From Paraliobacillus zengyii (lineage in GTDB: Bacteria > Bacillota > Bacilli > Bacillales > Amphibacillaceae), in contig NZ_CP029797.1 in the NCBI RefSeq assembly GCF_003268595.1, positions 1,695,501 to 1,759,500 on the forward strand: a DNA stretch of 64,000 nt, given 5' to 3'. The first letter of the stretch is position 1; every line of letters begins with the position of its first letter. The notes beneath the pieces were generated by a model. It did not search any database. It was given only the letters and a program-made list of their open reading frames with translations, and was not told the origin of the DNA. The position numbers were made by a program, and so were the translations under genes. Positions 1-8,094 of this stretch are shown here, in pieces.

Positions 1-37
1 TTGGCCATTAAATCGATTTGGCTTTGCAAATGAATAG
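1..37 (+). CDS. lepB: Signal peptidase I, C-terminal end (partial)
   Basis: Only the last eleven codons are in the window. Reading from base 2 they give WPLNRFGFANE and a TAG stop. A 'WP.NRFG' ending is typical of type I signal peptidases of Bacillaceae, membrane enzymes that remove Sec signal peptides, and lepB/sip lies just before rbgA in several relatives. The TAG overlaps the ribosome-binding site of rbgA, so the two genes are probably cotranscribed. The call rests on a very short stretch plus context. Confidence 0.6.
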   Translation, partial: WPLNRFGFANE

Positions 38-49
38 GAGGTTTTATTT

Positions 50-898
50 ATGACCATTCAATGGTTTCCAGGCCATATGGCAAAAGCTAGGCGTGAAGTG
101 CAAGAAAAACTGAAGCTTGTAGATTTCGTAATTGAATTGGTTGATGCTAGAGCGCCGTTATCATCAGAAAATCCAATGTTACATCAAGTGATACAACAAA
201 AACCGAAGATGCGTGTCTTAATGAAACGAGATTTAGCTGATCCAACTGCAACAAAACAATGGATTAAGTATAATGAATCCAATGAAATACCCACTATAGC
301 TGTCGATGTACAAAATAAACAAGATATTCAACAAGTAATCGAAATGGCTAAAAAGATGAGCGAAGAGAAGATGGCACGATTAAAACGTAAGGGTGTCCGA
401 CCCCGAGCTGGACGTGCAATGATTATTGGTATTCCTAATGTTGGTAAGTCAACTTTAATTAATCGACTTGTCAATCGAAAGATTGCAAAAACAGGAGATA
501 GACCAGGGATTACCAAAAGCCAACAATGGATTAAGATAAATAAGGATTTTGAGTTATTAGATACGCCGGGTATATTATGGCCAAAATTTGAAGATCAATT
601 GGTTGGTTATCGGTTAGCCGCAATTGGTACTATTAAAGATCAATTGTTACCTATAGATGATGTAGCTGTTTTTGTATTAGAATATCTCCAAGAAAACTAT
701 TTTTCATTGTTAGAAGCACGCTATCAATTATCGGAGCCAATAGATGACATGGAAAAGTTGTTTGAACATATTGGTAGGCTCAGAGGTTCATTAGAGAGTG
801 GCGGTTATATTAACTTAGAAAAAACAGCAGAACTTATCATACATGACCTTCGAATTGGGAAGATCGGTAGAATTACCTTGGAAAGACCCGAAAATTAA
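50..898 (+). CDS. rbgA: Ribosome biogenesis GTPase RbgA (YlqF)
   Basis: This circularly permuted GTPase is needed for late assembly of the 50S ribosomal subunit. The motif order is the permuted one: G4-like MKRD at residues 58-61, then G1 GIPNVGKST at 127-135, the G2 region RPGIT at 151-155, and G3 DTPG at 171-174. The N-terminal QWFPGHMAKA is the family signature. Length (282 residues) matches B. subtilis YlqF. The ATG follows TAGGAGG at the usual distance. One oddity: the G4 motif, normally NKxD, has Met in place of Asn, while the specificity Asp is kept. It is followed by a terminator at 941-977. Confidence 0.96.
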   Translation: MTIQWFPGHMAKARREVQEKLKLVDFVIELVDARAPLSSENPMLHQVIQQKPKMRVLMKRDLADPTATKQWIKYNESNEIPTIAVDVQNKQDIQQVIEMAKKMSEEKMARLKRKGVRPRAGRAMIIGIPNVGKSTLINRLVNRKIAKTGDRPGITKSQQWIKINKDFELLDTPGILWPKFEDQLVGYRLAAIGTIKDQLLPIDDVAVFVLEYLQENYFSLLEARYQLSEPIDDMEKLFEHIGRLRGSLESGGYINLEKTAELIIHDLRIGKIGRITLERPEN

Positions 899-940
899 AA
901 TTGTTACGTTTTTTCTTTAAAAGTACAATAATAGTAGAGA

Positions 941-977
941 AATAAAGACATTCCAATTGCGGATGTCTTTATTTTTT
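941..977 (+). terminator. Intrinsic terminator after rbgA
   Basis: AATAAAGACAT-T-CC pairs with GGATGTCTTTATT (13 bp, one bulged T, loop AATTGC), followed by a T run. An upstream in-frame start for rnhB at 957 lies inside this hairpin, which argues against using it. Confidence 0.8.
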
Positions 978-1022
978 GAAATAGTAGACGATATAAGATA
1001 TATATGTGAGAGGAAGATTGTG

Positions 1023-1790
1023 ATGGGGAATAAACAATCAATCGCTGAAATTAAGGCGATGTTAAATGAAGGAGCTGCTACGGCAGAGGAAATAGATAAC
1101 TATAAAATGGATCCAAGAAAAGGCGTTCAGGCAGCTGTAAAACAATATGATCAAAAATTGGCAAAAGAAGACGAGCTGTCTGCACAATTTGAACAAATGA
1201 TGACATATGAACGTAAAAACTATCAACTGGGAAAGAAGTTAATTGCAGGAATTGATGAAGTAGGTCGAGGACCTTTGGCAGGACCAGTTGTAGCTGCGGC
1301 AGTTATCTTACCAGAGGATATTTATCTCCCAGGTATTAATGATTCAAAGAAAATGTCTAAAGCAATGAGAGAAACCCTTTACGATAAGATTAAAGAACAC
1401 GCTATTTGTTATAGTATAGGTATTATTGATAACAATGAGATAGATCGGATTAATATTTACCAAGCAACAATAAAAGCGATGATGCAAGCAGTCAGTAAAT
1501 TAAGTCATGCTCCTGATCATGTATTAATTGACGCCATGTCACTTCCAAATGTGTCGTTTACAACCGAGTCCATAATTAAAGGGGATCAAAAAAGTATTTC
1601 AATAGCAGCAGCTAGTATACTAGCTAAAGTGACACGAGACAAATTGATGCTCGATCTACATAGAGAATTTCCCAACTATTGCTTTAATAAAAACCAAGGC
1701 TATGGTACGAAAGATCATATTAAAGCATTAGAGGAATATGGGATCACACCAATTCATCGGCAATCATTTGCACCGATAAAACGAAAGTGA
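1023..1790 (+). CDS. rnhB: Ribonuclease HII
   Basis: RNase HII cleaves the RNA strand of RNA-DNA hybrids and removes single ribonucleotides from DNA. From the chosen ATG the protein is 255 residues, the B. subtilis length. It has an N-terminal extension of about 70 residues, then the catalytic block AGIDEVGRGPLAGP (Asp78, Glu79), NDSKKMS at about 107-113, Asp170 in LIDAMSLP, and the GDQKSISIAAASI loop. The frame is open from 957, but that start falls in the upstream terminator; the ATG at 1023 has GAGAGGA before it and is preferred. The next gene begins ten bases after the stop. Confidence 0.96.
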   Translation: MGNKQSIAEIKAMLNEGAATAEEIDNYKMDPRKGVQAAVKQYDQKLAKEDELSAQFEQMMTYERKNYQLGKKLIAGIDEVGRGPLAGPVVAAAVILPEDIYLPGINDSKKMSKAMRETLYDKIKEHAICYSIGIIDNNEIDRINIYQATIKAMMQAVSKLSHAPDHVLIDAMSLPNVSFTTESIIKGDQKSISIAAASILAKVTRDKLMLDLHREFPNYCFNKNQGYGTKDHIKALEEYGITPIHRQSFAPIKRK

Positions 1791-1800
1791 GGGGATTTAG

Positions 1801-4047
1801 ATGGCTTTTCAATCAATGGATGTGTCATCAATACTTCGGTCAGCTTCATCCTCAAAAGTACAGCAAAATCAAATGGTCTTAAGACCAGGCCAAATCTTAT
1901 CAGGTAAAATACTAGAAATCTATCCAAATCAACGTGCGTCTGTTCAATTGGGGAATCAGCAATTTGTTGCCCAATTACAGACAGCATTGAATCTTGATGG
2001 CGAGTATTTCTTTCAGGTGCAAACTGGTAATAAGTTAGTGCATCTAAAGGTTTTAACAGACATACCTGCAAATCAAACATCACAAAACCAGGCGTCTGCA
2101 CTATTAAAGCAACTACAGTTACCAGTGACAAAAGAAAATCTCCAGTTTGTAAAACAGTTACTGACATCTGATATTCCTTTTCGTCCATCCGAGTTAAAGC
2201 AAGCATTGCAAATGCAACAAGGAAAAGGTAGTAAAGGAACTGTATTGCTTATGGATATGATGCGTCGTCAATTGCCGATTACCTCAACAATGTACGGTGC
2301 AATGTCTAGTGAGGGAAAGCAGTCTTTAAATACACAATTGCAAAATTTACAGAATATTTTAGGGGAATCAGTCGAAAACGAACCGTTACTTAATCGCATT
2401 AATGCACTACTACCAGATCGATCTAAAATAACGAGCCAAAATGATTTATCTAACGTTCTTTTGAGACAAATCAAAAATGGTGATCAAGCTATTATACAAC
2501 TAGTAAGACAGGCGGGTATTACTGACCAGCAACAAGCGAGATCGAACTCAAGTCAACAAATGCTTTTAACAAAATTAACTACATTAGCACAGTCTCAATT
2601 AGGTTTAACCGATCAGCATGTTGAGCAGTTCCAAAAGATAGTGCAGTATTCTACTACAAATGGTGGAACAATAGCACCGCAACAACTACAAGACTTGCAA
2701 ACATTTTTGAATGAACCTGGTACTTCATCTAAAATAGCTGATAGTTTAACAGGGGGTGCAAAACAAAAGTTCTTGAATTGGCAACAGCAACCCACCTTAT
2801 CAAATTTAGTGCCACTCGTAGCTGCATTAAAAAAGGTTGCAGATCAACAAGTTACGAAAAGTGTAGAAAGTAAATTAACAGATCTTCTAGCCTCATATTC
2901 AAAAACAAATAATCAGGTGCAATCGAACATACAAAATGATTTGTCGACTTTACTTTCTAAACAAATTCAAAATGGTGATCAAGATGTTATACAATTAGTG
3001 AAGCAAGCGGGTATTCTTTCAAAAGAAATAAATCAGCAACAACCGAATGGACTAAGTTCTTCTATTAATAATCAATCGGCTTTTGCAAGCTTAAAAGCAT
3101 TATTTCAAGTGCAATTGCCACTAACTGATACACAAGTGTACCAATTTCAAAAATTGGTTCCAACGAATTCTAGTGAAACGAAAGTGTCAGCACAGTTACA
3201 AACATTTTTAGAACAACCAGGTGTTGCGTCAAAAATAGCCAGTGTCTTAACTGGAGAAGCAAAACAAAATTTTATCAATTGGCAGCAACAAGGTTCAATA
3301 GCAAACTCAGAAGAAGTGTATTCTGATTTAAAAAGAGTCGCAGAACAACAACTCCCTAAAAATATGGAGAATAAATTAACAGATTTGTTAGCACCTTTAT
3401 CTAGGGAAAGCGGTAATTTTTCAACGAAAGAGCAGTTCTTGTTACACGCGAAGCAGTTCCTATCATTTTCTGGATTAGATTATGAACACCAACTTCTTCA
3501 AGAAAATAGTAAGAACATCCAACAAGAAAATAGTTTAAAGCAATTAGTATTACAGTCGTTGCAAACTGGTCATATAGGAAAAGCAGAATTAGAATCGCTC
3601 TTACAAACACTAAATGGCATGCAATTAGCTAGTGTAAGAGAAGAAGCGGGTTTTCTTCAAGCAAGTATGCAATTACCAGGTTTATTTGGATTAGAGAAAG
3701 ATGTCAAAATAGATTTTGAAAGCAAAAAAGGAGAAGATGGCCAGATAAATCCTGATTTCTGCCGCGTAGTGTTCTATCTATCATTAGAAAAAATGGGAGA
3801 TACGATGATAGATATGTCGATTCAGAAAAGAGTTGTACAGTTAACGATTCATAATCAACATGAAGAGGTCGCTTCGTTGTTGGATGGGGTAAAACCCTTA
3901 CTTCAGCAAGGTTTAGAGAATAATGGGTATCAGCTTTCCACAGTGAAATACAAACAACTACCAGTTGAAGTTGAAAATAATAACCCTATATTACCAAAAA
4001 AAGAGGTGCAATCATCCCTTCACCAAGGAGTTGATTATCGAATATGA
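1801..4047 (+). CDS. FliK-like protein with an internal duplication (YlqG-type)
   Basis: The gene sits where B. subtilis has ylqG and is followed by a FlhB-tail homologue, with which it overlaps by four bases. It has 748 residues, is Gln-rich and has no signal peptide or membrane segment. Residues 214-369 and 379-534 are two copies of one module (both contain NGDQ..IQLV.QAGI, LQTFL..PG..SKIA, LTG.AKQ and KLTDLLA), offset by 165 residues. The C-terminal part (about 655-720) resembles the C-terminal domain of hook-length control protein FliK. I infer a partner of the adjacent FlhB-like protein in an export-switch role; biochemical function is not known to me. The ATG follows GAGGGGA. Confidence 0.7.
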   Translation: MAFQSMDVSSILRSASSSKVQQNQMVLRPGQILSGKILEIYPNQRASVQLGNQQFVAQLQTALNLDGEYFFQVQTGNKLVHLKVLTDIPANQTSQNQASALLKQLQLPVTKENLQFVKQLLTSDIPFRPSELKQALQMQQGKGSKGTVLLMDMMRRQLPITSTMYGAMSSEGKQSLNTQLQNLQNILGESVENEPLLNRINALLPDRSKITSQNDLSNVLLRQIKNGDQAIIQLVRQAGITDQQQARSNSSQQMLLTKLTTLAQSQLGLTDQHVEQFQKIVQYSTTNGGTIAPQQLQDLQTFLNEPGTSSKIADSLTGGAKQKFLNWQQQPTLSNLVPLVAALKKVADQQVTKSVESKLTDLLASYSKTNNQVQSNIQNDLSTLLSKQIQNGDQDVIQLVKQAGILSKEINQQQPNGLSSSINNQSAFASLKALFQVQLPLTDTQVYQFQKLVPTNSSETKVSAQLQTFLEQPGVASKIASVLTGEAKQNFINWQQQGSIANSEEVYSDLKRVAEQQLPKNMENKLTDLLAPLSRESGNFSTKEQFLLHAKQFLSFSGLDYEHQLLQENSKNIQQENSLKQLVLQSLQTGHIGKAELESLLQTLNGMQLASVREEAGFLQASMQLPGLFGLEKDVKIDFESKKGEDGQINPDFCRVVFYLSLEKMGDTMIDMSIQKRVVQLTIHNQHEEVASLLDGVKPLLQQGLENNGYQLSTVKYKQLPVEVENNNPILPKKEVQSSLHQGVDYRI

Positions 4048-4337
4048 ATGATGAATATAAATCTAAAAGAGCAATTGCACTACGCTATGATCAAAAGAGT
4101 GAACAAGCACCGAAAGTTTCTGCGACAGGAAAAGGATATGTTGCAGAACAAATTATTGAAAAAGCAAAAGAAGCTAATGTACCAATTCAAGAAGATCATA
4201 ATTTAGTTGAACTATTAGGAGAACTAAATATTAATGAAAAGATACCAGAGGAACTATATCAAGTAGTCGCGGAAGTTTTCTCTTATATCTACCATGTAGA
4301 TAAAAACTTAGAATTAGATCGACGAAAAAGTAAATAA
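4044..4337 (+). CDS. FlhB C-terminal-domain homologue (FlhX/YlqH type)
   Basis: This 97-residue soluble protein matches only the cytoplasmic C-terminal part of export-switch protein FlhB. It begins with RAIALRYDQ, equivalent to the segment directly after the autocleaved NPTH of full-length FlhB (YAIAIKYDE in the flhB of this window). It therefore lacks NPTH and all membrane helices, as if already cleaved. Similar free FlhB-tail proteins (FlhX in Helicobacter pylori) can substitute for the cleaved FlhB tail. It overlaps the FliK-like gene by an ATGA junction, a strong hint that the two work together. A terminator follows. Confidence 0.85.
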   Translation: MNDEYKSKRAIALRYDQKSEQAPKVSATGKGYVAEQIIEKAKEANVPIQEDHNLVELLGELNINEKIPEELYQVVAEVFSYIYHVDKNLELDRRKSK

Positions 4338-4339
4338 GT

Positions 4340-4378
4340 AAACCCCCAATCTTTTAAAGTAGAGTGGGGGTTTATTAT
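4340..4378 (+). terminator. Intrinsic terminator after the FlhB-like gene
   Basis: AAACCCCCA (4340-4348) pairs with TGGGGGTTT (4365-4373), with A/T-rich sequence after it. The 220 bases from here to dprA hold no gene. They contain a small hairpin CCTCAA/TTGAGG at 4411-4428 and a separated 9-base inverted repeat AAAGATAGA (4384) and TCTATCTTT (4465). In B. subtilis, sucC and sucD lie at this point. Confidence 0.75.
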
Positions 4379-4508
4379 TTATGAAAGATAGATGATTTAA
4401 ATATTCAAAACCTCAATTTCATTTGAGGAACGGGTAATGAAGATAACTTGGATGATTAGCAAGGTCTATCTTTGAGGTCGTATAGTATTGTTTATAGTAA
4501 AAAACATA

Positions 4509-4537
4509 TGGACAATTACCTACCAATTTTATACTAT
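4509..4537 (+). promoter_or_regulatory. Sigma-A promoter of dprA
   Basis: TGGACA (4509-4514), 17 bases, TACTAT (4532-4537). Transcription would begin near 4544, about 54 bases before the chosen dprA start. Confidence 0.6.
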
Positions 4538-4597
4538 AGAGTTAATGCTTCCATTGGATTACTAGATAACCTAAATTTAAAAAAGGAGTGCTGTTTA

Positions 4598-5524
4598 TTG
4601 TATAATGCTCGTTTTCGACTTATTCACCTTCATCGATCTACCGCTACAACAAGAGCCCTTATTCATAACATACTAAAAATTGACCCTACCCTCACAACTT
4701 TATATGATTTGAAGCCAACTGATTTCATTTCACTTTTATCGTTATCATCTGATCGCGCAAACAAATTACACCAAGATCTACATAATAAGACGTTAATTGA
4801 AACCATACAGCAAGACCTGGATCAGTTTCATATATGGACAATTTTAGATCCAAATTACCCGTTAGCACTTAGGATGATACCAGATCCACCACTTGTATTA
4901 TACGGATTAGGAAACTCGGAATTATTTAAGCATACACCAGCTTTAAGTGTAATTGGAACTAGAAATCCTTCGTCTGAAGCTAAACGAAAAATGCACTACA
5001 TACTAACGCCATTAGTTAAAACGGGTTGGTTGTTTGTTAGTGGTATGGCATTGGGTATTGATGGTTATGCACATAAAATGGCATGCCATTTTGAAGGTAA
5101 AACAATAGCGGTGTTAGGTGGTGGACTTCGACATGTTTATCCTAAACAACATAAAGAATTATTTAGACAATTAGTAGAAGAACAATTGGTTGTTTCTGAG
5201 TATCCTCCTAGCTTTCCACCTCAACGCTATTATTTCCCCGAACGCAATCGAATAATAAGTGGCTTAGGATTTGGAACAATTGTAATAGAAGCTAAAGAAA
5301 AAAGTGGTTCTTTAATTACAGTAGATCAAGCCCTAGAACAGGGCAGAGAGGTATATGCCGTTCCAGGAGCTCCTTGGTTTATCCAAACGAATGGGTGTCA
5401 TAAAATGATACAAGATGGCGCTAAATTGGTACAAAATACCTATGATTTGATAGAGGAATGGGAACGAATTGAGAAGAATTGGTGTCAAACTTTAAATGAA
5501 ATTGGCCAAATATATGCTGATTAA
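4598..5524 (+). CDS. dprA: DNA-processing protein DprA (Smf)
   Basis: DprA binds incoming single-stranded DNA and loads RecA during transformation. The Rossmann-like core is clear: VIGTRNPS, SGMALGIDGYAH, TIAVLGGGL..VYP, FPERNRIISGL, EAKEKSGSLITVDQALEQGR and VYAVPG. The frame is open from 4472, but a start there precedes the promoter at 4509-4537 and adds 42 unlike residues. The TTG at 4598, nine bases after AAAAGGAG, gives 308 residues, close to B. subtilis DprA (297). There is no C-terminal winged-helix domain. Presence of dprA does not by itself show competence. topA follows after about 160 bases and has its own promoter. Confidence 0.93.
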   Translation: MYNARFRLIHLHRSTATTRALIHNILKIDPTLTTLYDLKPTDFISLLSLSSDRANKLHQDLHNKTLIETIQQDLDQFHIWTILDPNYPLALRMIPDPPLVLYGLGNSELFKHTPALSVIGTRNPSSEAKRKMHYILTPLVKTGWLFVSGMALGIDGYAHKMACHFEGKTIAVLGGGLRHVYPKQHKELFRQLVEEQLVVSEYPPSFPPQRYYFPERNRIISGLGFGTIVIEAKEKSGSLITVDQALEQGREVYAVPGAPWFIQTNGCHKMIQDGAKLVQNTYDLIEEWERIEKNWCQTLNEIGQIYAD

Positions 5525-5547
5525 GAAGATAAGTTACTTGCTTATGT

Positions 5548-5577
5548 TTGACAAATCAACAAAAAGTATTTAATAAT
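5548..5577 (+). promoter_or_regulatory. Sigma-A promoter of topA
   Basis: TTGACA (5548-5553, perfect -35), 18 bases, AATAAT (5572-5577). It lies 23 bases after the dprA stop and about 105 bases before topA. Confidence 0.6.
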
Positions 5578-5682
5578 AGTGAAGATTTATTAATAAAATG
5601 AACCTATTGTTAATTTTAGTGTATAGTGTGATTATAATCGAAAAAAGAGTAGAAGAAATGAAACCTCTTGGGAGGAAAAGAA

Positions 5683-7761
5683 ATGGCAGATTATCTTGTA
5701 ATAGTAGAATCACCAGCAAAAGCAAAAACAATTGAACGTTATTTAGGTAAAAAATATAAAGTGAAAGCATCAATGGGACACGTACGTGACTTACCGAAAA
5801 GTCAAATGGCTGTAGATGTAACCGATCACTTTACCCCGAGATATATCACGATTCGTGGTAAGGGTCCTGTCTTAAAAGAACTAAAAGCTGCAGCCAAAAA
5901 AGTTAAAAAAGTTTACCTAGCAGCTGACCCCGACAGAGAAGGGGAAGCAATTGCATGGCACCTTGCTCATAGCTTAGGTATCGATGAAACATCTGAATGT
6001 CGTGTGGTATTTAATGAAATAACAAAAGATGCAATAAAAGAATCATTTAAACATCCACGAAGTATTAATATGGATTTAGTAGATGCGCAACAAGCGCGCC
6101 GAATTCTAGATCGATTAGTAGGTTACAATATTAGTCCGCTTTTATGGAAAAAAGTAAAAAAAGGGCTTAGTGCTGGTAGAGTTCAATCAGTAGCAGTAAA
6201 AATGATTATTGATAGAGAACGTGAAATAGAGAAATTCGAACCAGAAGAATACTGGTCAATTGATGGATTATTTGACAAAGATAGTGAAATATTTGATGGC
6301 GCTTTTTATGGTATCAATGGTAAAAAGACCGCATTACCTAACAAAGATGAAGTAGATAAGATCTTAGCAGAATTAAAAGATAAATCATTCTTAGTAGACA
6401 AAGTGAAAAAACGAGAAAGAAAACGAAATCCATCAGCACCATTTATAACGTCATCAATTCAACAAGAAGCAGCTAGAAAATTGAATTTCAGAGCTCGAAA
6501 AACAATGATGGTTGCGCAACAGTTATATGAAGGAATTGATTTAGGTAAAAAAGATGGTGGAATTACCGGTTTGATCACATACATGAGAACAGATTCAACT
6601 CGTCTATCTGATACGGCTAAGAAAGAAGGAAAAGATTTTATTATCGAGAAGTACGGATCAGAATTTGTCGGAGATGTGAAACAGAAGAAAAACGCTGAAG
6701 GTGCACAAGATGCACACGAAGCAATTCGACCAACTGCAGCATTTCGTGATCCAGCTTCATTAAAAAGTATGTTATCAAGGGATCAGTATAGATTGTACAA
6801 GTTAATTTGGGATCGTTTTATTGCAAGCTTAATGGCTCCAGCAGTAATGGATACCATGACAGTACATTTATTGCAAAATGGTGTGGAATTTAGAGCCACT
6901 GGTTCTAAAGTCAAATTTAAAGGTTTTATGAAAGTATATGTAGAAGGTAACGATGATAACAAATCAGATGCTGATAAACTTTTACCAGACTTAGAAGAAG
7001 GTATGCAAGTAGAAGCAACTGAAATTAAACCGAACCAACACTTTACACAGCCACCTCCGCGCTACACGGAAGCACGGTTAGTCAAAACAATGGAGGAACA
7101 AGGTATTGGTAGACCATCAACCTATGCTCCTACGCTTGATACCGTTCAAAGACGTGGTTATGTTACATTAGATAATAAGCGATTTGTACCAACGGAACTA
7201 GGTTACATTGTACTTGATCTTGTTGAAGAATTTTTCCCGGAAATAATTGACGTTGATTTCACTGTTAAAATGGAAGGTGATTTGGATTCGGTCGAAGCAG
7301 GTACAACGAATTGGGTAAATATTATCGATGATTTTTACCAAGGATTTGATAAACGATTGAAGATAGCCGAACTTGAAATGGAAAAAGTTGAAATACGTGA
7401 TGAACCAGCGGGTATTGACTGTGAATTTTGTGAACATGAAATGGTTTATAAAATGGGAAGATACGGAAAGTTTTTAGCGTGTTCCAATTTTCCAGATTGC
7501 CGTAACACGAAACCAATTTTAAAAGAAATTGGTGTGACGTGTCCTAAATGTAAAACGGGTAACGTAGTAGAAAGGAAATCGAAAAAGAAAAGAACTTTCT
7601 ACGGATGTGATACGTATCCAGAATGTGATTTTATTTCATGGGATAAACCGGTATCACGACCGTGCCCTAAATGTGAAAGTCTTTTGGTTGAGAAGAAAGC
7701 TAAAAAAGGAACACAAATTCAATGTACAGCTTGTGATTATAAAGAAGAAACACAAGAATAG
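5683..7761 (+). CDS. topA: DNA topoisomerase I
   Basis: This type IA topoisomerase relaxes negative supercoils. The TOPRIM domain has Glu9 in [12 protein letters not shown] and the acidic triad Asp82, Asp84, Glu86 in ADPDREGEA. The catalytic tyrosine is Tyr300 in [10 protein letters not shown]. The C-terminus carries three Cys4 zinc ribbons (C.FC...C..FPDC, CPKC...C..YPEC, CPKC...C.AC). The ATG at 5683 follows GGGAGG; a TTG fifteen bases upstream overlaps that site and is rejected. At 692 residues it is the usual Bacillus size. In B. subtilis trmFO follows, but here there is a terminator and then xerC. Confidence 0.97.
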   Translation: MADYLVIVESPAKAKTIERYLGKKYKVKASMGHVRDLPKSQMAVDVTDHFTPRYITIRGKGPVLKELKAAAKKVKKVYLAADPDREGEAIAWHLAHSLGIDETSECRVVFNEITKDAIKESFKHPRSINMDLVDAQQARRILDRLVGYNISPLLWKKVKKGLSAGRVQSVAVKMIIDREREIEKFEPEEYWSIDGLFDKDSEIFDGAFYGINGKKTALPNKDEVDKILAELKDKSFLVDKVKKRERKRNPSAPFITSSIQQEAARKLNFRARKTMMVAQQLYEGIDLGKKDGGITGLITYMRTDSTRLSDTAKKEGKDFIIEKYGSEFVGDVKQKKNAEGAQDAHEAIRPTAAFRDPASLKSMLSRDQYRLYKLIWDRFIASLMAPAVMDTMTVHLLQNGVEFRATGSKVKFKGFMKVYVEGNDDNKSDADKLLPDLEEGMQVEATEIKPNQHFTQPPPRYTEARLVKTMEEQGIGRPSTYAPTLDTVQRRGYVTLDNKRFVPTELGYIVLDLVEEFFPEIIDVDFTVKMEGDLDSVEAGTTNWVNIIDDFYQGFDKRLKIAELEMEKVEIRDEPAGIDCEFCEHEMVYKMGRYGKFLACSNFPDCRNTKPILKEIGVTCPKCKTGNVVERKSKKKRTFYGCDTYPECDFISWDKPVSRPCPKCESLLVEKKAKKGTQIQCTACDYKEETQE

Positions 7762-7770
7762 GCCATACTT

Positions 7771-7808
7771 AAAAGCAGTTTGTGATATATCGCAAACTGC
7801 TTTTTTTC
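7771..7808 (+). terminator. Intrinsic terminator after topA
   Basis: AAAAGCAGTTTG (7771-7782) pairs with CAAACTGCTTTT (7793-7804), followed by a T run. It is a strong hairpin that ends the topA unit. Confidence 0.88.
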
Positions 7809-7933
7809 AATGAATTATATGATTTTATTAATAGATAAGGATATATTTCGCAATAGTAGGATATAAATGATACTAATAGAAAAATTATAATAATGAGAAA
7901 AATGAACCAATTGGAAACAGTTCAAAATATTGA
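7809..7933. other. Topoisomerase-recombinase intergenic region, no gene
   Basis: The 333-base gap between topA and xerC holds the topA terminator, this AT-rich stretch with no recognisable coding content, and the xerC promoter. B. subtilis and many relatives have trmFO (gid, tRNA m5U54 methyltransferase) here. I see no remnant of it in any frame. Confidence 0.6.
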
Positions 7934-7962
7934 TTGACATTCTCTTTTGAAACAGCTATAAT
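7934..7962 (+). promoter_or_regulatory. Perfect-consensus sigma-A promoter of xerC-hslVU(-codY)
   Basis: TTGACA (7934-7939), exactly 17 bases, TATAAT (7957-7962). Transcription would start near 7969, giving a leader of about 125 bases. Just downstream is a direct repeat AAGTAATTRTAC (7974-7985 and 7999-8010, one mismatch, 25-base period) that could be an operator. Confidence 0.85.
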
Positions 7963-8094
7963 TTTTCGGTGGTAAGTAATTATACTTGACAGGATAAAAA
8001 GTAATTGTACATACCTTTAAAACAATTCAGAATTTTCAATTGCATCCTTACATGTAATATGTTAAGCTTTAACCGCCTATGATGAGGTGAATTT

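Noticed and set aside
976..1004. Possible rnhB promoter TTGAAA-17-TATATA
   Set aside because: The transcript would begin inside the ribosome-binding site; the -10 is weak.
1754..2206. Minus-strand open frame of 150 codons opposite the FliK-like gene
   Set aside because: No ribosome-binding site and no recognisable protein; it mirrors a well-supported gene.
4374..4597. Possible remnant of sucCD before dprA
   Set aside because: No frame shows ATP-grasp or CoA-ligase motifs; only small inverted repeats are seen.
8022..8036. CodY-box-like sequence ACAATTCAGAATTTT in the xerC leader, with similar 10-of-15 matches at about 11035-11049 (before codY) and 12074-12088 (before flgB)
   Set aside because: Five mismatches to AATTTTCWGAAAATT are expected often by chance in AT-rich DNA; only the TTCAGAA core of the first is intact.
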